Source of the DNA: Alkalibacter rhizosphaerae
Lineage (GTDB): Bacteria; Bacillota; Clostridia; Eubacteriales; Alkalibacteraceae
Direction: 5' to 3'
Length of the DNA: 64,000 nucleotides
Assembly: GCF_017352215.1 (NCBI RefSeq)
Contig: NZ_CP071444.1
Location: 1,178,001 to 1,242,000 of the forward strand
In this document: positions 7,284 to 16,221 of the stretch, in pieces
Layout of the letters: the number at the start of each line of letters is the position of its first letter
How positions within the stretch are numbered: the stretch's first letter is position 1
Notes under the pieces: model-generated
What the model saw: the letters and a program-made list of their open reading frames with translations, nothing else
The model's database searches: none
Told to the model about the DNA's origin: nothing
Position numbers and translations under genes: made by a program

Positions 7284-8711
7284 TTGTCCTACGAATTTTT
7301 GAAAAAAACAGGCAGCAGTGCCGTTAAAACCCTGGTGGTTTTTCTTCTGGCCGTCAGTTGCTCCCTGGGCATGCACCTGCTGGGTGTCGGCAAGGAGAGC
7401 ATCATCATGGTCTATTTGCTGGGCGTTCTTTTTACTTCCGTCTTGACGGGAAGCTACAAGTGGGGGATCCTTCATTCATTTACCAGCCTCATGATCCTGA
7501 ACTTTCTCTTTACAGAACCCCGGTTCACCTTCATCATCTACAGCAGCAACGACATTATTTTGCTGGTGTTCTTCCTGATCACTGCTGTGGTTTCCGGTAC
7601 GGTCACCTCCAAATTGCAGAAGCAAATCGAGATCAGCGAGCGAAACGAAGCAACCACGAAGATCCTGTACCAGACGGCATCCGGGTTTTTGCCGGTGAGT
7701 GGTAAAAAGAGCATTATCCACCAGGGCATGATTTTTATCAAGGAATTCGCCGGCTTCGACAGTGCTGTATGCTTGGAAGAAGATGCCACTTATTGCTTCG
7801 AAGCGCCGAAGAATGAACATTCATACTTGTCCTACCCCATTGAAAGCAATCAGTTGAGGCTTGGAGAACTCCGCATCTTCAATGAGAACCGCCAACCGGA
7901 TCCTCAAAGTGAGCTGATCGTTCAAGCTGTTGCCACCCAGTTGGCCATTGCTCTGGACCGGGAACACCTTTATATGGAACGGGAGGAGATCCGCATTGCC
8001 ATGGAGCGGGAACACCTGCGAAGCACCTTGCTGCGTTCTGTGGCCCATGACCTTCGGACCCCTTTGACCGGATTGAGCGGAGCCGCAAATCTTTTGGCGG
8101 ACAATTACGAGACCCTTTCCTACGAAGAACGGCAAAAACTGGCCATGGACATGAGTGAAGAGATCATCTGGCTTACCAATCTGGTGGAAAACATTTTGAA
8201 CATGACCCGGATCAGCGATGCCCAGCTGCTCCTCCACAAGGAAGAGGAAGTCATCGACGACATCGTCAGTCAGGCCTTGTCCCACATATCAAGGCTGTTG
8301 AAAGACCGGCCCTTCACGGTACATCTTCCGGACGAGGTGGTCATGGTCCAAGCCGACGGAAAACTCCTGGTTCAGGTGCTCATCAACCTTCTGGAAAACG
8401 CCATCCGGCATACGGATCCCAATAGCAGCATTTCCCTGGAAGTGGTCAAGATGGACCATACCCTGAAGATCTCCGTTTGCGACACAGGATCGGGAATCGA
8501 TCCCAACATCAAGACCAAAATCTTTGAAAAATTTGTCACTTTGGATCGGAGCATTTCCGACGGAAAGCGAGGCATCGGTCTGGGACTGGCCATCTGCAAA
8601 GCCATTGTGGACGCCCATGGCGGAACCATCGTTGCCAGAGACAACGAACCTGCCGGCACCTGCATGATTCTTACTTTACCCTTGGAGGATCAAATATGGA
8701 ACGAAAAATAA
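7284..8711 (+). CDS. KdpD-like sensor histidine kinase with DUF4118 membrane domain
   Basis: A histidine kinase of about 475 residues. Four close transmembrane segments in the first 110 residues form a DUF4118 (KdpD-type) domain. A GAF-like region (about 130-235) follows, then a HisKA domain with phospho-acceptor SVAHDLRTPLTG and an ATPase with LLENAIRH (N box), DTGSGID (G1) and GIGLGLAIC (G2). It lacks the large cytoplasmic KdpD/Usp N-terminus of classical KdpD, so it probably senses through the membrane or GAF part. GGGGGTGA precedes the TTG at 7284; GTG 7245, overlapping the trkA stop, is the alternative start. It is in one operon with TrkH/TrkA and the regulator. Confidence 0.88.
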   Translation: MSYEFLKKTGSSAVKTLVVFLLAVSCSLGMHLLGVGKESIIMVYLLGVLFTSVLTGSYKWGILHSFTSLMILNFLFTEPRFTFIIYSSNDIILLVFFLITAVVSGTVTSKLQKQIEISERNEATTKILYQTASGFLPVSGKKSIIHQGMIFIKEFAGFDSAVCLEEDATYCFEAPKNEHSYLSYPIESNQLRLGELRIFNENRQPDPQSELIVQAVATQLAIALDREHLYMEREEIRIAMEREHLRSTLLRSVAHDLRTPLTGLSGAANLLADNYETLSYEERQKLAMDMSEEIIWLTNLVENILNMTRISDAQLLLHKEEEVIDDIVSQALSHISRLLKDRPFTVHLPDEVVMVQADGKLLVQVLINLLENAIRHTDPNSSISLEVVKMDHTLKISVCDTGSGIDPNIKTKIFEKFVTLDRSISDGKRGIGLGLAICKAIVDAHGGTIVARDNEPAGTCMILTLPLEDQIWNEK

Positions 8712-9391
8712 AAATATTGATCGTAGAAGACGACAAATACATCTCCAACTTCATCGCCGTATCTCTGAAAAAACAAGACTATGAGGTCCTGGTTGCAGAC
8801 AGCGGTGCCAGTGGTCTTTTTTACTTTCAGTCCCATCATCCGGATCTGATGCTCTTGGATCTGGGACTGGGTGACCGGGACGGACTGGAGATCATCGAAG
8901 AACTTCGGGCTTTTTCCGATATCCCCATTCTGGTGGTTTCCGCCAGAGGCCAGGAAAAGGAAAAGATCCAAGCACTGGATCTGGGTGCCAACGACTATAT
9001 CACCAAACCTTTTCATATGGGGGAACTCATGGCTCGGATCCGAGTGGCTGTCCGGGAGTTGGAACGGCACCCCAATACGGAGACAGACAACGTATTTTCA
9101 CGGGATTACCTGAGTGTAGACTACGTGAAGCGAAAGGTCCTGCTGGATGAAGAAGAGATCCATCTGACCCCCATCGAATACCGTTTGTTGCTATTATTGA
9201 TCGAAAACCAAGGAAAAGTATTGACCCACCGATACATAGTCAAAAAGATCTGGGGGTATGAAAACAGCGACGACACGAAGAGCCTACGGGTATACATGGC
9301 CAATCTACGAAGAAAAATAGAAAAAGATACCGCCAGACCCCGCTTCATTTTGACCGAAGTGGGCGTGGGGTATCGATTTGCTGATGAATGA
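8696..9391 (+). CDS. OmpR/KdpE-like response regulator
   Basis: This 231-residue protein has a receiver domain (acidic pair EDD near residue 12, phospho-acceptor in MLLDLGLGDRDG, Lys in TKPF) and a winged-helix DNA-binding domain (EEIHLTPIEYRLL, then GYENSDDTKSLRVYMANLRRKIE). GGAGGATCAAAT before ATG 8696 lies within the end of the kinase gene, with a 16-base overlap. It is the partner of the KdpD-like kinase and likely controls this potassium operon or a distant kdp operon. Confidence 0.93.
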   Translation: MERKIKILIVEDDKYISNFIAVSLKKQDYEVLVADSGASGLFYFQSHHPDLMLLDLGLGDRDGLEIIEELRAFSDIPILVVSARGQEKEKIQALDLGANDYITKPFHMGELMARIRVAVRELERHPNTETDNVFSRDYLSVDYVKRKVLLDEEEIHLTPIEYRLLLLLIENQGKVLTHRYIVKKIWGYENSDDTKSLRVYMANLRRKIEKDTARPRFILTEVGVGYRFADE

Positions 9392-9416
9392 TCACGGCCG
9401 TTGGTAAAGGGGCGGA

Positions 9417-10388
9417 TCACGTCTGGTCCGAAAAGAAAGCACCCAAAACCTCTTCGTTGTCATCCGGAACCCAAACGCTTTTTCCATTGATGGTTTTTGA
9501 CCTTCCCGACAAAGTAAAATACGAAATAGCGCCTTCCGGCAGCTGTTTCATGTAGGCAGCCAGTGCCAAGAGCTGTTTGGTGGAAAGATCGGTTTCGATC
9601 CCATCTCTATACCGAAGCGCGATCCTCATGGCTTCCACGATCTGTCCCTTTTCTTTCAACTGGCCGTACAAGCTGGCCAAAAAATGCTGCACTCGGAATA
9701 CCCGGTCGATGTCTCCTCCCGGAGTATCTCTCCATTGAAGATACAATAGTGCCTGCTTCCCGTCCACCGTTTGTTCTCCCTTTTTCAACTCCACATCATA
9801 ATCGGGATCGACCATGTCCACTTCCACATCCAGCTTCAAACCACCCAAATCATCCACAATGGCCGGTACCGGATCCATTTTAATGGCAAAGTAATGGTCC
9901 AATGCGGGACCTTCTAAAAATCCTTCCACTGCCTCCATGGCGGCTTTCGGCCCTGCATTATTCCTGCTACCGTATGCATAGGCACTGCTGACACGGTCGA
10001 ATTCCTCTCGAACAGGCAAATACACATAGGTATCCCTTGGTATACTCAATATTTTCACGGTATTTTGATCCAGATCCATCCGTGCAACCACCATGATATC
10101 GGAACGGTAAATACCGATGGTCCGATCTTTGGATTCATCGATGCCTAAAAACAAAAGATGGATCACATTTGTCTCGGAGCCGATGGCTTGCCGGTAATCT
10201 TCAGCGTCCGCAGGATCGTCTGTTGCGTCCTCCCCTTCTCCCGCTATATTTTCATACCGCTGTTCATCAGCTCTTTCCGATACCAGAACCTCTCTGTAGT
10301 TCAATGCGTCCACAACGAAGTATATCATTGATCCTGCCACAACAACGAACAACACGGCCAATACGGCCAATACGGTTTTTCTTTTCAT
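9417..10388 (-). CDS. LytR-CpsA-Psr (LCP) family cell-wall glycopolymer ligase
   Basis: A 323-residue membrane-anchored extracellular enzyme. One N-terminal transmembrane helix (residues 3-25) and a short acidic linker lead to the LCP domain: LLFLGIDES, YRSDIMVVARMD, LSIPRDTYVYLP, the Arg-rich WRDTPGGDIDRVFRVQHFL and a final GRSKTINGKSVW. LCP proteins transfer undecaprenyl-linked teichoic acid or capsule to peptidoglycan. The gene closes the glycopolymer locus, convergent with the potassium operon and 25 bases from it. ATG 10388 is preferred for a normal signal anchor; the frame remains open to 10439. It lies beyond the beta-helix terminator and may depend on read-through. Confidence 0.9.
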   Translation of the reverse strand: MKRKTVLAVLAVLFVVVAGSMIYFVVDALNYREVLVSERADEQRYENIAGEGEDATDDPADAEDYRQAIGSETNVIHLLFLGIDESKDRTIGIYRSDIMVVARMDLDQNTVKILSIPRDTYVYLPVREEFDRVSSAYAYGSRNNAGPKAAMEAVEGFLEGPALDHYFAIKMDPVPAIVDDLGGLKLDVEVDMVDPDYDVELKKGEQTVDGKQALLYLQWRDTPGGDIDRVFRVQHFLASLYGQLKEKGQIVEAMRIALRYRDGIETDLSTKQLLALAAYMKQLPEGAISYFTLSGRSKTINGKSVWVPDDNEEVLGAFFSDQT

Positions 10389-10460
10389 GACGGTCCACTT
10401 CTTTCCAAGGGATCTGCTCATCCATGATCCCTGCACCATCTATTTACCCTTTTTCCCTGC

Positions 10461-10510
10461 AAAAAAATCAACCCCAAACCCGAAACGCAGGGTTTCAGGG
10501 ATTGGAGTTG
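10461..10510 (-). terminator. Terminator after the beta-helix gene
   Basis: On the minus strand, arms AAACCC and GGGTTT extended by CAACTCC and GGGGTTG form a bulged stem followed by ATTTTTTT. It lies 25 bases past the beta-helix stop and before the LCP gene. Confidence 0.65.
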
Positions 10511-10534
10511 TTTATTTGTTCCGTTGTTTTGTTT

Positions 10535-12160
10535 TTAGTTCAAAAATGTATAGTTGGATCCTGCCAAGGCCAGGTCGATGGTCCTGTCGAAAATATTTCC
10601 GTCAATGGTGGTTTCCGACAACAAGCCTCCGTTTAGATGAATGGGGATCATGGAGCTGCTTCCGCTGATCTTGTTGTTTGTGATGTAAACATTTTTTGCA
10701 TCTGGATTGTTCAAATATACACCTCTGGAGGTGATCCCTGTCAAGGTATTGGCATTGAACTTGATGGTATCCATATCGTGGGAGTAGCCGCTGCTCCATC
10801 CACCTACAGCATATCCTGTGGAGCAATTTTTGATGGAGTTGTTGTGGATGTTCACATTTCTCAGCAACCCGCTTTTCTCTGTTGCCACTGCTATGCCCTG
10901 TCCACAATTGTATATGTTGTTGCCGTACACTTCGATGTTGCTGGATGTCTTGCTGTAAGCGTCGATGTAAATGCCGATCTTGGCAATATCATGAATGGTG
11001 TTGTTGTAGATCTTTCCATTGGAAGATCCATTCTTGGCGTCAATGGCTTCTCCACCGGCTCCTTGGGTGCTGTTGGTGATATTGAATACCTTGTTGTTTC
11101 GGATCGTAAAGGTGGCCACGTTGGAGATGGAGATGGCTTCTTGGGAGCCAATGGCCGTACAGGCCTTCTCTATGGAGTTCCCGTCTACTGTAATATTGGC
11201 GGCATGATAAAACGCAATGCCGGAAGCTTTCGTATTGTAGGTGGAGCAATTCGTCACGATGACGTTTTGGCTTCCGTTGTTGTCCGGTTGGGATCCGATC
11301 CCACCCCATCTGGAATTGACCACTCGCAACCCATTGATCTTGATATAATGCCTGGAGTTGACATTGAAGAGGGTCCCCCAGCTGTATCCCCAATCGATCC
11401 CGGCGCCGTCGATGACTACCGTGTCACCCGGATAATTGGTGTAAGTAATGTAATTTCCGCTGGAGCCGGAATTTTTCAATACCACCCGTTCATTATAAGT
11501 CCCCGCCTTGATGTAGACGGTCTGACCTGCCTGAAGGGTATTTGCCGCTTTCTGGATGGTTTTCCATGGTGCCGATTCCGTTCCCGGATTGGCATCATTT
11601 CCCGACTTGGAAACGAAGAAAGCTCCTGCAACAGTATTGGCTTTAGGCTCCTCTACCGGAGCCGGTGCTGGTGCTGGTTCCGGCGTTTCCGTTTTCGGTT
11701 CCGTCTGCGTCGTCACAGACGTACTTTCGGAAACTGGCTTTGTCGTTGTTGTGGTACTGCTTGTCGCCGGCTTTGTGGTCGTTGTCTGTGTCGCAGGTTT
11801 TGTCGTGGTATTGTCTTCCCTGGACACCGTGACTTTGTCTGATGTTTTCACATCGTCCTTGGTTGTGGACGCTTTATCCTCTTCTTCATTGGCAGGCGCT
11901 TTTTCTTCAGTCGAGTTCTTTTCTTCCGACGATCCCTCTTGGTCGACTTTTGCGATTGTACCTGTCCCTATATCTTTTGATGCGACATCGAAGCTGTCGT
12001 CTGTTTCGGTCAAGTTTTGAGTTGCCTTGTTGGTCTGATCCTCCGCTTTTCTGGAGGCAAAATCCCTGCTTTCGGTATATGCGTATACCGTTCCTGCAAT
12101 GGTCAGAAGGACCAGGACACTGATGATGCTCCATAGTACTTTTTTGTTTCCTTTTTTCAT
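10535..12160 (-). CDS. Secreted/membrane-anchored right-handed parallel beta-helix protein
   Basis: A protein of 541 residues. Residues 8-28 form a transmembrane helix or uncleaved signal, followed by about 130 residues of low-complexity, Thr/Lys/Glu/Pro-rich linker (TTTKPAT and PAPAPAP repeats) suited to spanning the wall. The rest (from AGAFFVSKSGND) starts with a DUF1565-type SKSGNDANPGT opening and continues as a pectate-lyase-like beta-helix with repeated N-x-I/V strands such as IYNNTIHDI and VNIHNNSIKN. Such folds bind, cut or epimerise polysaccharides. ATG 12160 follows AAAGGAAAG; the frame runs upstream to 12217 without a good site. Its leader holds a c-di-GMP riboswitch. The exact enzymatic activity is unknown. 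Confidence 0.85.
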   Translation of the reverse strand: MKKGNKKVLWSIISVLVLLTIAGTVYAYTESRDFASRKAEDQTNKATQNLTETDDSFDVASKDIGTGTIAKVDQEGSSEEKNSTEEKAPANEEEDKASTTKDDVKTSDKVTVSREDNTTTKPATQTTTTKPATSSTTTTTKPVSESTSVTTQTEPKTETPEPAPAPAPVEEPKANTVAGAFFVSKSGNDANPGTESAPWKTIQKAANTLQAGQTVYIKAGTYNERVVLKNSGSSGNYITYTNYPGDTVVIDGAGIDWGYSWGTLFNVNSRHYIKINGLRVVNSRWGGIGSQPDNNGSQNVIVTNCSTYNTKASGIAFYHAANITVDGNSIEKACTAIGSQEAISISNVATFTIRNNKVFNITNSTQGAGGEAIDAKNGSSNGKIYNNTIHDIAKIGIYIDAYSKTSSNIEVYGNNIYNCGQGIAVATEKSGLLRNVNIHNNSIKNCSTGYAVGGWSSGYSHDMDTIKFNANTLTGITSRGVYLNNPDAKNVYITNNKISGSSSMIPIHLNGGLLSETTIDGNIFDRTIDLALAGSNYTFLN

Positions 12161-12270
12161 TTTTCTTTCCTTTTTTTCTTTATTTGCCGATTTCTTACCG
12201 ACCCTCCAGCTTACCAACCCTCCCGTGGATCAGGGACGCTGCATGTTTCATTGTTGTTTTTACACAATAA

Positions 12271-12366
12271 AAAACTTCCTTTGGTAGCTGGCTGCCATGT
12301 GAAAGGCCCTGTAGCTTTGCGCCCCTGTTTTTCAACAGGTTTGCTATTATCAATTGAAGTTTTATT
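12271..12366 (-). promoter_or_regulatory. Class I cyclic-di-GMP riboswitch (GEMM-I) controlling the beta-helix gene
   Basis: On the minus strand: AGCAAACC, P2 hairpin CCTGTT-GAAA-AACAGG, GGCGCAAAGCTACAGGGCC, then P3 segment ATGGCAGCCAGCTACC. P1 is formed by AAAACTTC and GAAGTTTT, and its 3' arm merges into a U6 run, so the P1 helix itself could behave as a ligand-stabilised terminator. The start codon lies about 110 bases downstream. Whether c-di-GMP switches expression on or off cannot be told from sequence. Confidence 0.92.
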
Positions 12367-12423
12367 GCAAAAACAGTTCTTTATTGATGGGGTGCGATTA
12401 CACGATCCCCCTTGATGTGAATG

Positions 12424-12452
12424 ATACTAACACAGTATATCCTTTGAGTCAA
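12424..12452 (-). promoter_or_regulatory. Promoter of the riboswitch/beta-helix transcript
   Basis: TTGACT (12447-12452) and TAGTAT (12424-12429), 17 bases apart on the minus strand, start a leader of about 255 bases that carries the riboswitch. It lies between the Wzz-like gene and the beta-helix gene, so the beta-helix gene has its own regulated promoter inside the locus. Confidence 0.75.
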
Positions 12453-12518
12453 CATTAAATTTTCAAGGAAAAATTTGTAGAAAACTAAAAAATCGCATGC
12501 TTTCCTTCTTATTATATG

Positions 12519-13814
12519 TCATCCAAAATATTCCCTTCTGTTTTTATTGACGACGATTCCCATCAGGGGACAATGGAATGTCTCCATCCGGCTTATTGTA
12601 CGGTCGATCTGCTTGAATGTCGTCATCCCTTTTGCTACGACCAAAAGGAATCCACTGGCTTTTTTCGAAAGGATCCTTGTATCCGGGTATTCAAAAAACG
12701 AAGGACAGTCGATCAATACCAAATCATATTCTTTGGCCAGCTGCACCATCAAATCTTCCATTTGTTTTGACATCAACAACTTGATCCGATCTTCCATTTC
12801 TTTTCCCAATGGGATGAAAAACAAGTTTTCTTCCATCTGTACTGTGATCTCTGCCAATCCTACTTCCCTTCTCAAGCATTCCATCAATCCCGGATGGTCG
12901 GTCTCCTCCTCACGGGGTGTTGTTTTCGGTGTTTTCCAACCACTGTCCAGCAATAGGGTTTTTGCTCCCGTTTTACCACTGTACAATGCAAGTCCATGGG
13001 CGATCGTCGTTTTCCCTTCTCCTGGATTGCAGCTTGTGACCATGACCATTTTACCAAAGCGACTCTTGCCTCGTACAGCTTTCAAATTCGCCACCATCAT
13101 TTCAAAAGCATTTCCAACGGGCTTGCCAAAAATTCTCCAATCCTTGCTGGCATCGTATTTGGGGATCGCCCCCATAGATTTTCCCTCATATATTTCCATG
13201 ACATCTTCCCGGGTGTACACTTTCGGATCGAAGTATTCTGCCAGATAAAGAATGCTGAAGCCCACTACAAACCCTGCGACTCCGCCCAAAAGCACCATGG
13301 CGATCGTACCTTTTGGTTCCGGTTTTCCCGGCACTTCTGCCTGATCCAATATCCCCACATTGTCCGTATTGAGCAGTTCATGGATCGTGGCTGCAAATTG
13401 TGCCGCACTGGCATTGGCCACCTTCGCCGACAACTGAGGATCGCTGCTCTTTGCCCGTATGTAAAAAATATTGGCATCGATGCTGCTTTCGATCATGACC
13501 ATATCCAGTATCTCTTCTTCCGTCAATTGATACTCTGTTAATTCCTCCTGGACCACGGAAGTGACTCGTCGGCTATAGATAACATCACTAAACTGATCGA
13601 TGACCTCCCGGCTCAACTCAATGTCGTAATACTCCAGCTGGGCTCCTTCTTCCTGAAGTTTATTCAAATCCATGGAATAAAGCGTGACGACCGCATCGTA
13701 GACTGGCGGAGCCGACTGGATCATGATCCATCCAAGAATTGCTCCTGCCAAGGTGAAAGCTGCGATCAACCACCATTTTAACAATATCATCCCAATGATC
13801 CTTCTTATATTCAT
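12519..13814 (-). CDS. Wzz/CapA-CapB-like chain-length regulator fused to a BY-kinase-type ATPase
   Basis: The protein has 431 residues. The N-terminal half is a Wzz-type domain with two transmembrane helices (residues about 14-34 and 170-190) and an extracytoplasmic loop. The C-terminal half is a CpsD/tyrosine-kinase-like P-loop ATPase: Walker A SCNPGEGKTT, Walker A' LLLDSGWKTP and Walker B LVLIDCPS. The usual C-terminal tyrosine cluster is absent; the protein ends KNRREYFG with a single Tyr. Proteins of this type control polysaccharide polymer length and export. Loss of the Tyr tail suggests a changed or lost autophosphorylation cycle. AAAGGGGGAT precedes ATG 13814. Confidence 0.88.
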   Translation of the reverse strand: MNIRRIIGMILLKWWLIAAFTLAGAILGWIMIQSAPPVYDAVVTLYSMDLNKLQEEGAQLEYYDIELSREVIDQFSDVIYSRRVTSVVQEELTEYQLTEEEILDMVMIESSIDANIFYIRAKSSDPQLSAKVANASAAQFAATIHELLNTDNVGILDQAEVPGKPEPKGTIAMVLLGGVAGFVVGFSILYLAEYFDPKVYTREDVMEIYEGKSMGAIPKYDASKDWRIFGKPVGNAFEMMVANLKAVRGKSRFGKMVMVTSCNPGEGKTTIAHGLALYSGKTGAKTLLLDSGWKTPKTTPREEETDHPGLMECLRREVGLAEITVQMEENLFFIPLGKEMEDRIKLLMSKQMEDLMVQLAKEYDLVLIDCPSFFEYPDTRILSKKASGFLLVVAKGMTTFKQIDRTISRMETFHCPLMGIVVNKNRREYFG

Positions 13815-13843
13815 GGATATCCCCCTTTCATTGCCGTCTCAAA

Positions 13844-15358
13844 TCAGTGACTTCCAGGTAAAACCGACCGGAGCCTCTTTAAGGTAGCCTTGAATGCTTT
13901 TCGGTCAAAAATCCAATTGAAAACGATCCCGACCAATAAAGACCAAATAAAGGCAAGGGCCGCCCACCGGATCCAACCGTTATAACTGTTGATGTTCATG
14001 TCTATGCACATTCTGCACGGCAGATAGGCAAAGAATACAATGCCAAACATGCGAAAAGTGCGCCGACCTGTCGTCCAAGGATCCACTGTTGGCATCGCTT
14101 TTTTCACTGCCATGATGAGTCCCGTGACCCAATAAAAAACTGCCAGGATCATGGCCAACAGTACACCGGTCATATCCAAAACTTGTATGGCGATCACACC
14201 GGATACCACCAGTAAGAGGACTTGTACGACATTCACATTCCGTGTTTCCCGATACAGTCCTGAAGAATTGATGAGTGCCGTGTAGGGTATCCGTACATTG
14301 AAGAGGACACCCCAGATCACAAACAAGTATCCGTATAGAGCATTGTCGTACACCACATCCGTCACTCCTCTTGTGTAAACTCGTATGAATGGATCGATCA
14401 TGATCAACGCACATGCATACAAGACCGCCGTTACTGCAAATATGAAAAATTCAAACTGATCCTGGACTTCTTTAAGCTTCTCCGTTTCATTGTTGGCGAC
14501 TATATTGCCGAACAAGGCGGAAACACCAGCAGTAAAAATAGAAGTCAAAGCAATGAGCCCGGAAAAAACCATGTTGTAAATGGCATATACGCTGGCCATC
14601 TTCAAGGATGAAAAAACGGAGATGATCACAATAGGCGCTGATGTGTTGATGCTTACGCTCAATTTCATGATCAATGCATCCCAACGGCGCTTCAAATATT
14701 TTTCTTCCGCCGGTTCTTTATAGGTGATGTATGGATACCGCCTTTTTACATATCGGGACAACAACAGCACCCGCAAACCAAAGGAGACCAGTGGGACCGT
14801 CCTCACTAAAACGATATAGGCCCGAATGGAGATCATATATGCCGTGATTAGAAAATTGACGACATAGGCCAGCAACAAGACCATGGAAATCACGTATTCT
14901 CTTTGGTCTGCGATGATAAGGACCCGATATTTCGCCATAGTATAAAATTCCAATGCACCAAAGATCCCGATGACCAGCACCAGCAAGAATATGGTCCGCG
15001 AATCCGTTGTTTCGTTCTTTACAATAAAGGGATACACCATGGAAAGCACCACCACCAATGCCAGATAGATGGCGCTGGCTTTAGTATAAGATTTTTTTGC
15101 CAACGTCACGATGCCGTCCACCTGTGTTTTATCATGATCTGCCAAAGGTTTGTACAAGGCATAGATCAGGGCAGTCCCCAACCCGGCTTCCACGTAGCTG
15201 AAGTAGGATACGAACTGGACTACAGATGACACCAAACCATTGATCTCCGAACCGTAGGTGGTCAAATACATCCTCGTCAGTACAAGACCTCCGGCAATAG
15301 TAAGTATTTGCAGCATCGCAAAGGAAGCGGAGTTGTACAAAAACCTCTTTGTTCTCAA
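13844..15358 (-). CDS. Polysaccharide flippase (Wzx/MATE-like)
   Basis: A 504-residue integral membrane protein with about 14 hydrophobic segments and the PST-family opening FLYNSASFAMLQILTIAGGLVLTRM. It would flip undecaprenyl-linked repeat units across the membrane. The start is TTG 15358 behind AAAGGAG. It sits 13 bases after the LicD gene and 29 before the Wzz-like gene, consistent with a Wzx/Wzy-type export set. Confidence 0.88.
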   Translation of the reverse strand: MRTKRFLYNSASFAMLQILTIAGGLVLTRMYLTTYGSEINGLVSSVVQFVSYFSYVEAGLGTALIYALYKPLADHDKTQVDGIVTLAKKSYTKASAIYLALVVVLSMVYPFIVKNETTDSRTIFLLVLVIGIFGALEFYTMAKYRVLIIADQREYVISMVLLLAYVVNFLITAYMISIRAYIVLVRTVPLVSFGLRVLLLSRYVKRRYPYITYKEPAEEKYLKRRWDALIMKLSVSINTSAPIVIISVFSSLKMASVYAIYNMVFSGLIALTSIFTAGVSALFGNIVANNETEKLKEVQDQFEFFIFAVTAVLYACALIMIDPFIRVYTRGVTDVVYDNALYGYLFVIWGVLFNVRIPYTALINSSGLYRETRNVNVVQVLLLVVSGVIAIQVLDMTGVLLAMILAVFYWVTGLIMAVKKAMPTVDPWTTGRRTFRMFGIVFFAYLPCRMCIDMNINSYNGWIRWAALAFIWSLLVGIVFNWIFDRKAFKATLKRLRSVLPGSH

Positions 15359-15371
15359 TATGGTTGCTCCT

Positions 15372-16187
15372 TTACAGAAAATAAACGTGATGCTCCGGCT
15401 TCCTTTTGTCCACGGGAGGCAATTCCATGTAATTGCCGTACAATTGTTTTAAATAACCATCCCAATCCGCTGGTACCGGCAACTGTTTCCCTTCAAACTC
15501 CATCCATACGGGAACGCCGAATCGGGATGCCGGGTGGATCTGTTTTTCGTAGGAATACCGACTGGCCGTACTGCACACCAGGGAAGACTGAGATTCTTCA
15601 TATCGGCGCATGGTCTTCTCCCGCTTGTCCATCAGAAAGGAAAAGGACAAGGGCAACAAGACCTTCTGAACGATTTTTTTCCCGATCCATTTGCTGTAGA
15701 TAAACCCCTTGTTGTATACATAACCGGACTTTAGAAAAATCAATTGGTCGATCCTACGAATCTCCTTCGCTTGTTTTCTTTGCTGTTCCGGATCTTCCGG
15801 GACCTGGTCCAATGGAAAGATATCCACATATGCGCTCTTGTTGAATTTCAGATGCTCGGAGTAGCTTTCCTTTACGTATGTACCCATAATGCAGACTCTG
15901 GCCATGGATTGATAGAAGAAGGAATCTGTTCGAGGGGTTTGGAGAAAGTACCGGCCATCCAATTCTCCTTTTCCCTCTTGGACGAATCGATCGAAATCCG
16001 CCCTCATCATGGCGATGTCGATGTCGTCGTCCCAGGGAACGAATCCCTGATGACGGACCGCTCCAATAAGGGAACCTCCGATGAGATAATAGGTGATGCC
16101 TTGTTTCCTACACACCCGGTCCACTTCCATGAGGGCTTCCAGTTGCATCAGCTGAAGCTTTCTCAAATCGATCTTTTCCACGATCAT
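15372..16187 (-). CDS. LicD family phosphotransferase (second LicD of the locus)
   Basis: A 271-residue cytoplasmic enzyme with the LicD signature: YYLIGGSLIGAVRHQGFVPW followed by DDDIDIAMMR, a nucleotidyltransferase-fold metal site. LicD proteins transfer phosphocholine, or ribitol/glycerol phosphate, from CDP-linked donors onto glycans. GGAAGGGAGAGGG precedes ATG 16187; the frame opens earlier at 16202. It lies 34 bases after a TagD-like cytidylyltransferase, which probably makes its CDP-activated donor. The substrate is not determined by sequence. Confidence 0.87.
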   Translation of the reverse strand: MIVEKIDLRKLQLMQLEALMEVDRVCRKQGITYYLIGGSLIGAVRHQGFVPWDDDIDIAMMRADFDRFVQEGKGELDGRYFLQTPRTDSFFYQSMARVCIMGTYVKESYSEHLKFNKSAYVDIFPLDQVPEDPEQQRKQAKEIRRIDQLIFLKSGYVYNKGFIYSKWIGKKIVQKVLLPLSFSFLMDKREKTMRRYEESQSSLVCSTASRYSYEKQIHPASRFGVPVWMEFEGKQLPVPADWDGYLKQLYGNYMELPPVDKRKPEHHVYFL

Positions 16188-16221
16188 CCCTCTCCCTTCC
16201 AACGCCGTCTTCTTTCGGCGT

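Noticed and set aside
10637-11842. A 401-codon plus-strand frame rich in Gly, Val, Ile and Cys
   Set aside because: Antisense to the repetitive beta-helix and Thr-rich linker; its composition is the complement of those repeats.
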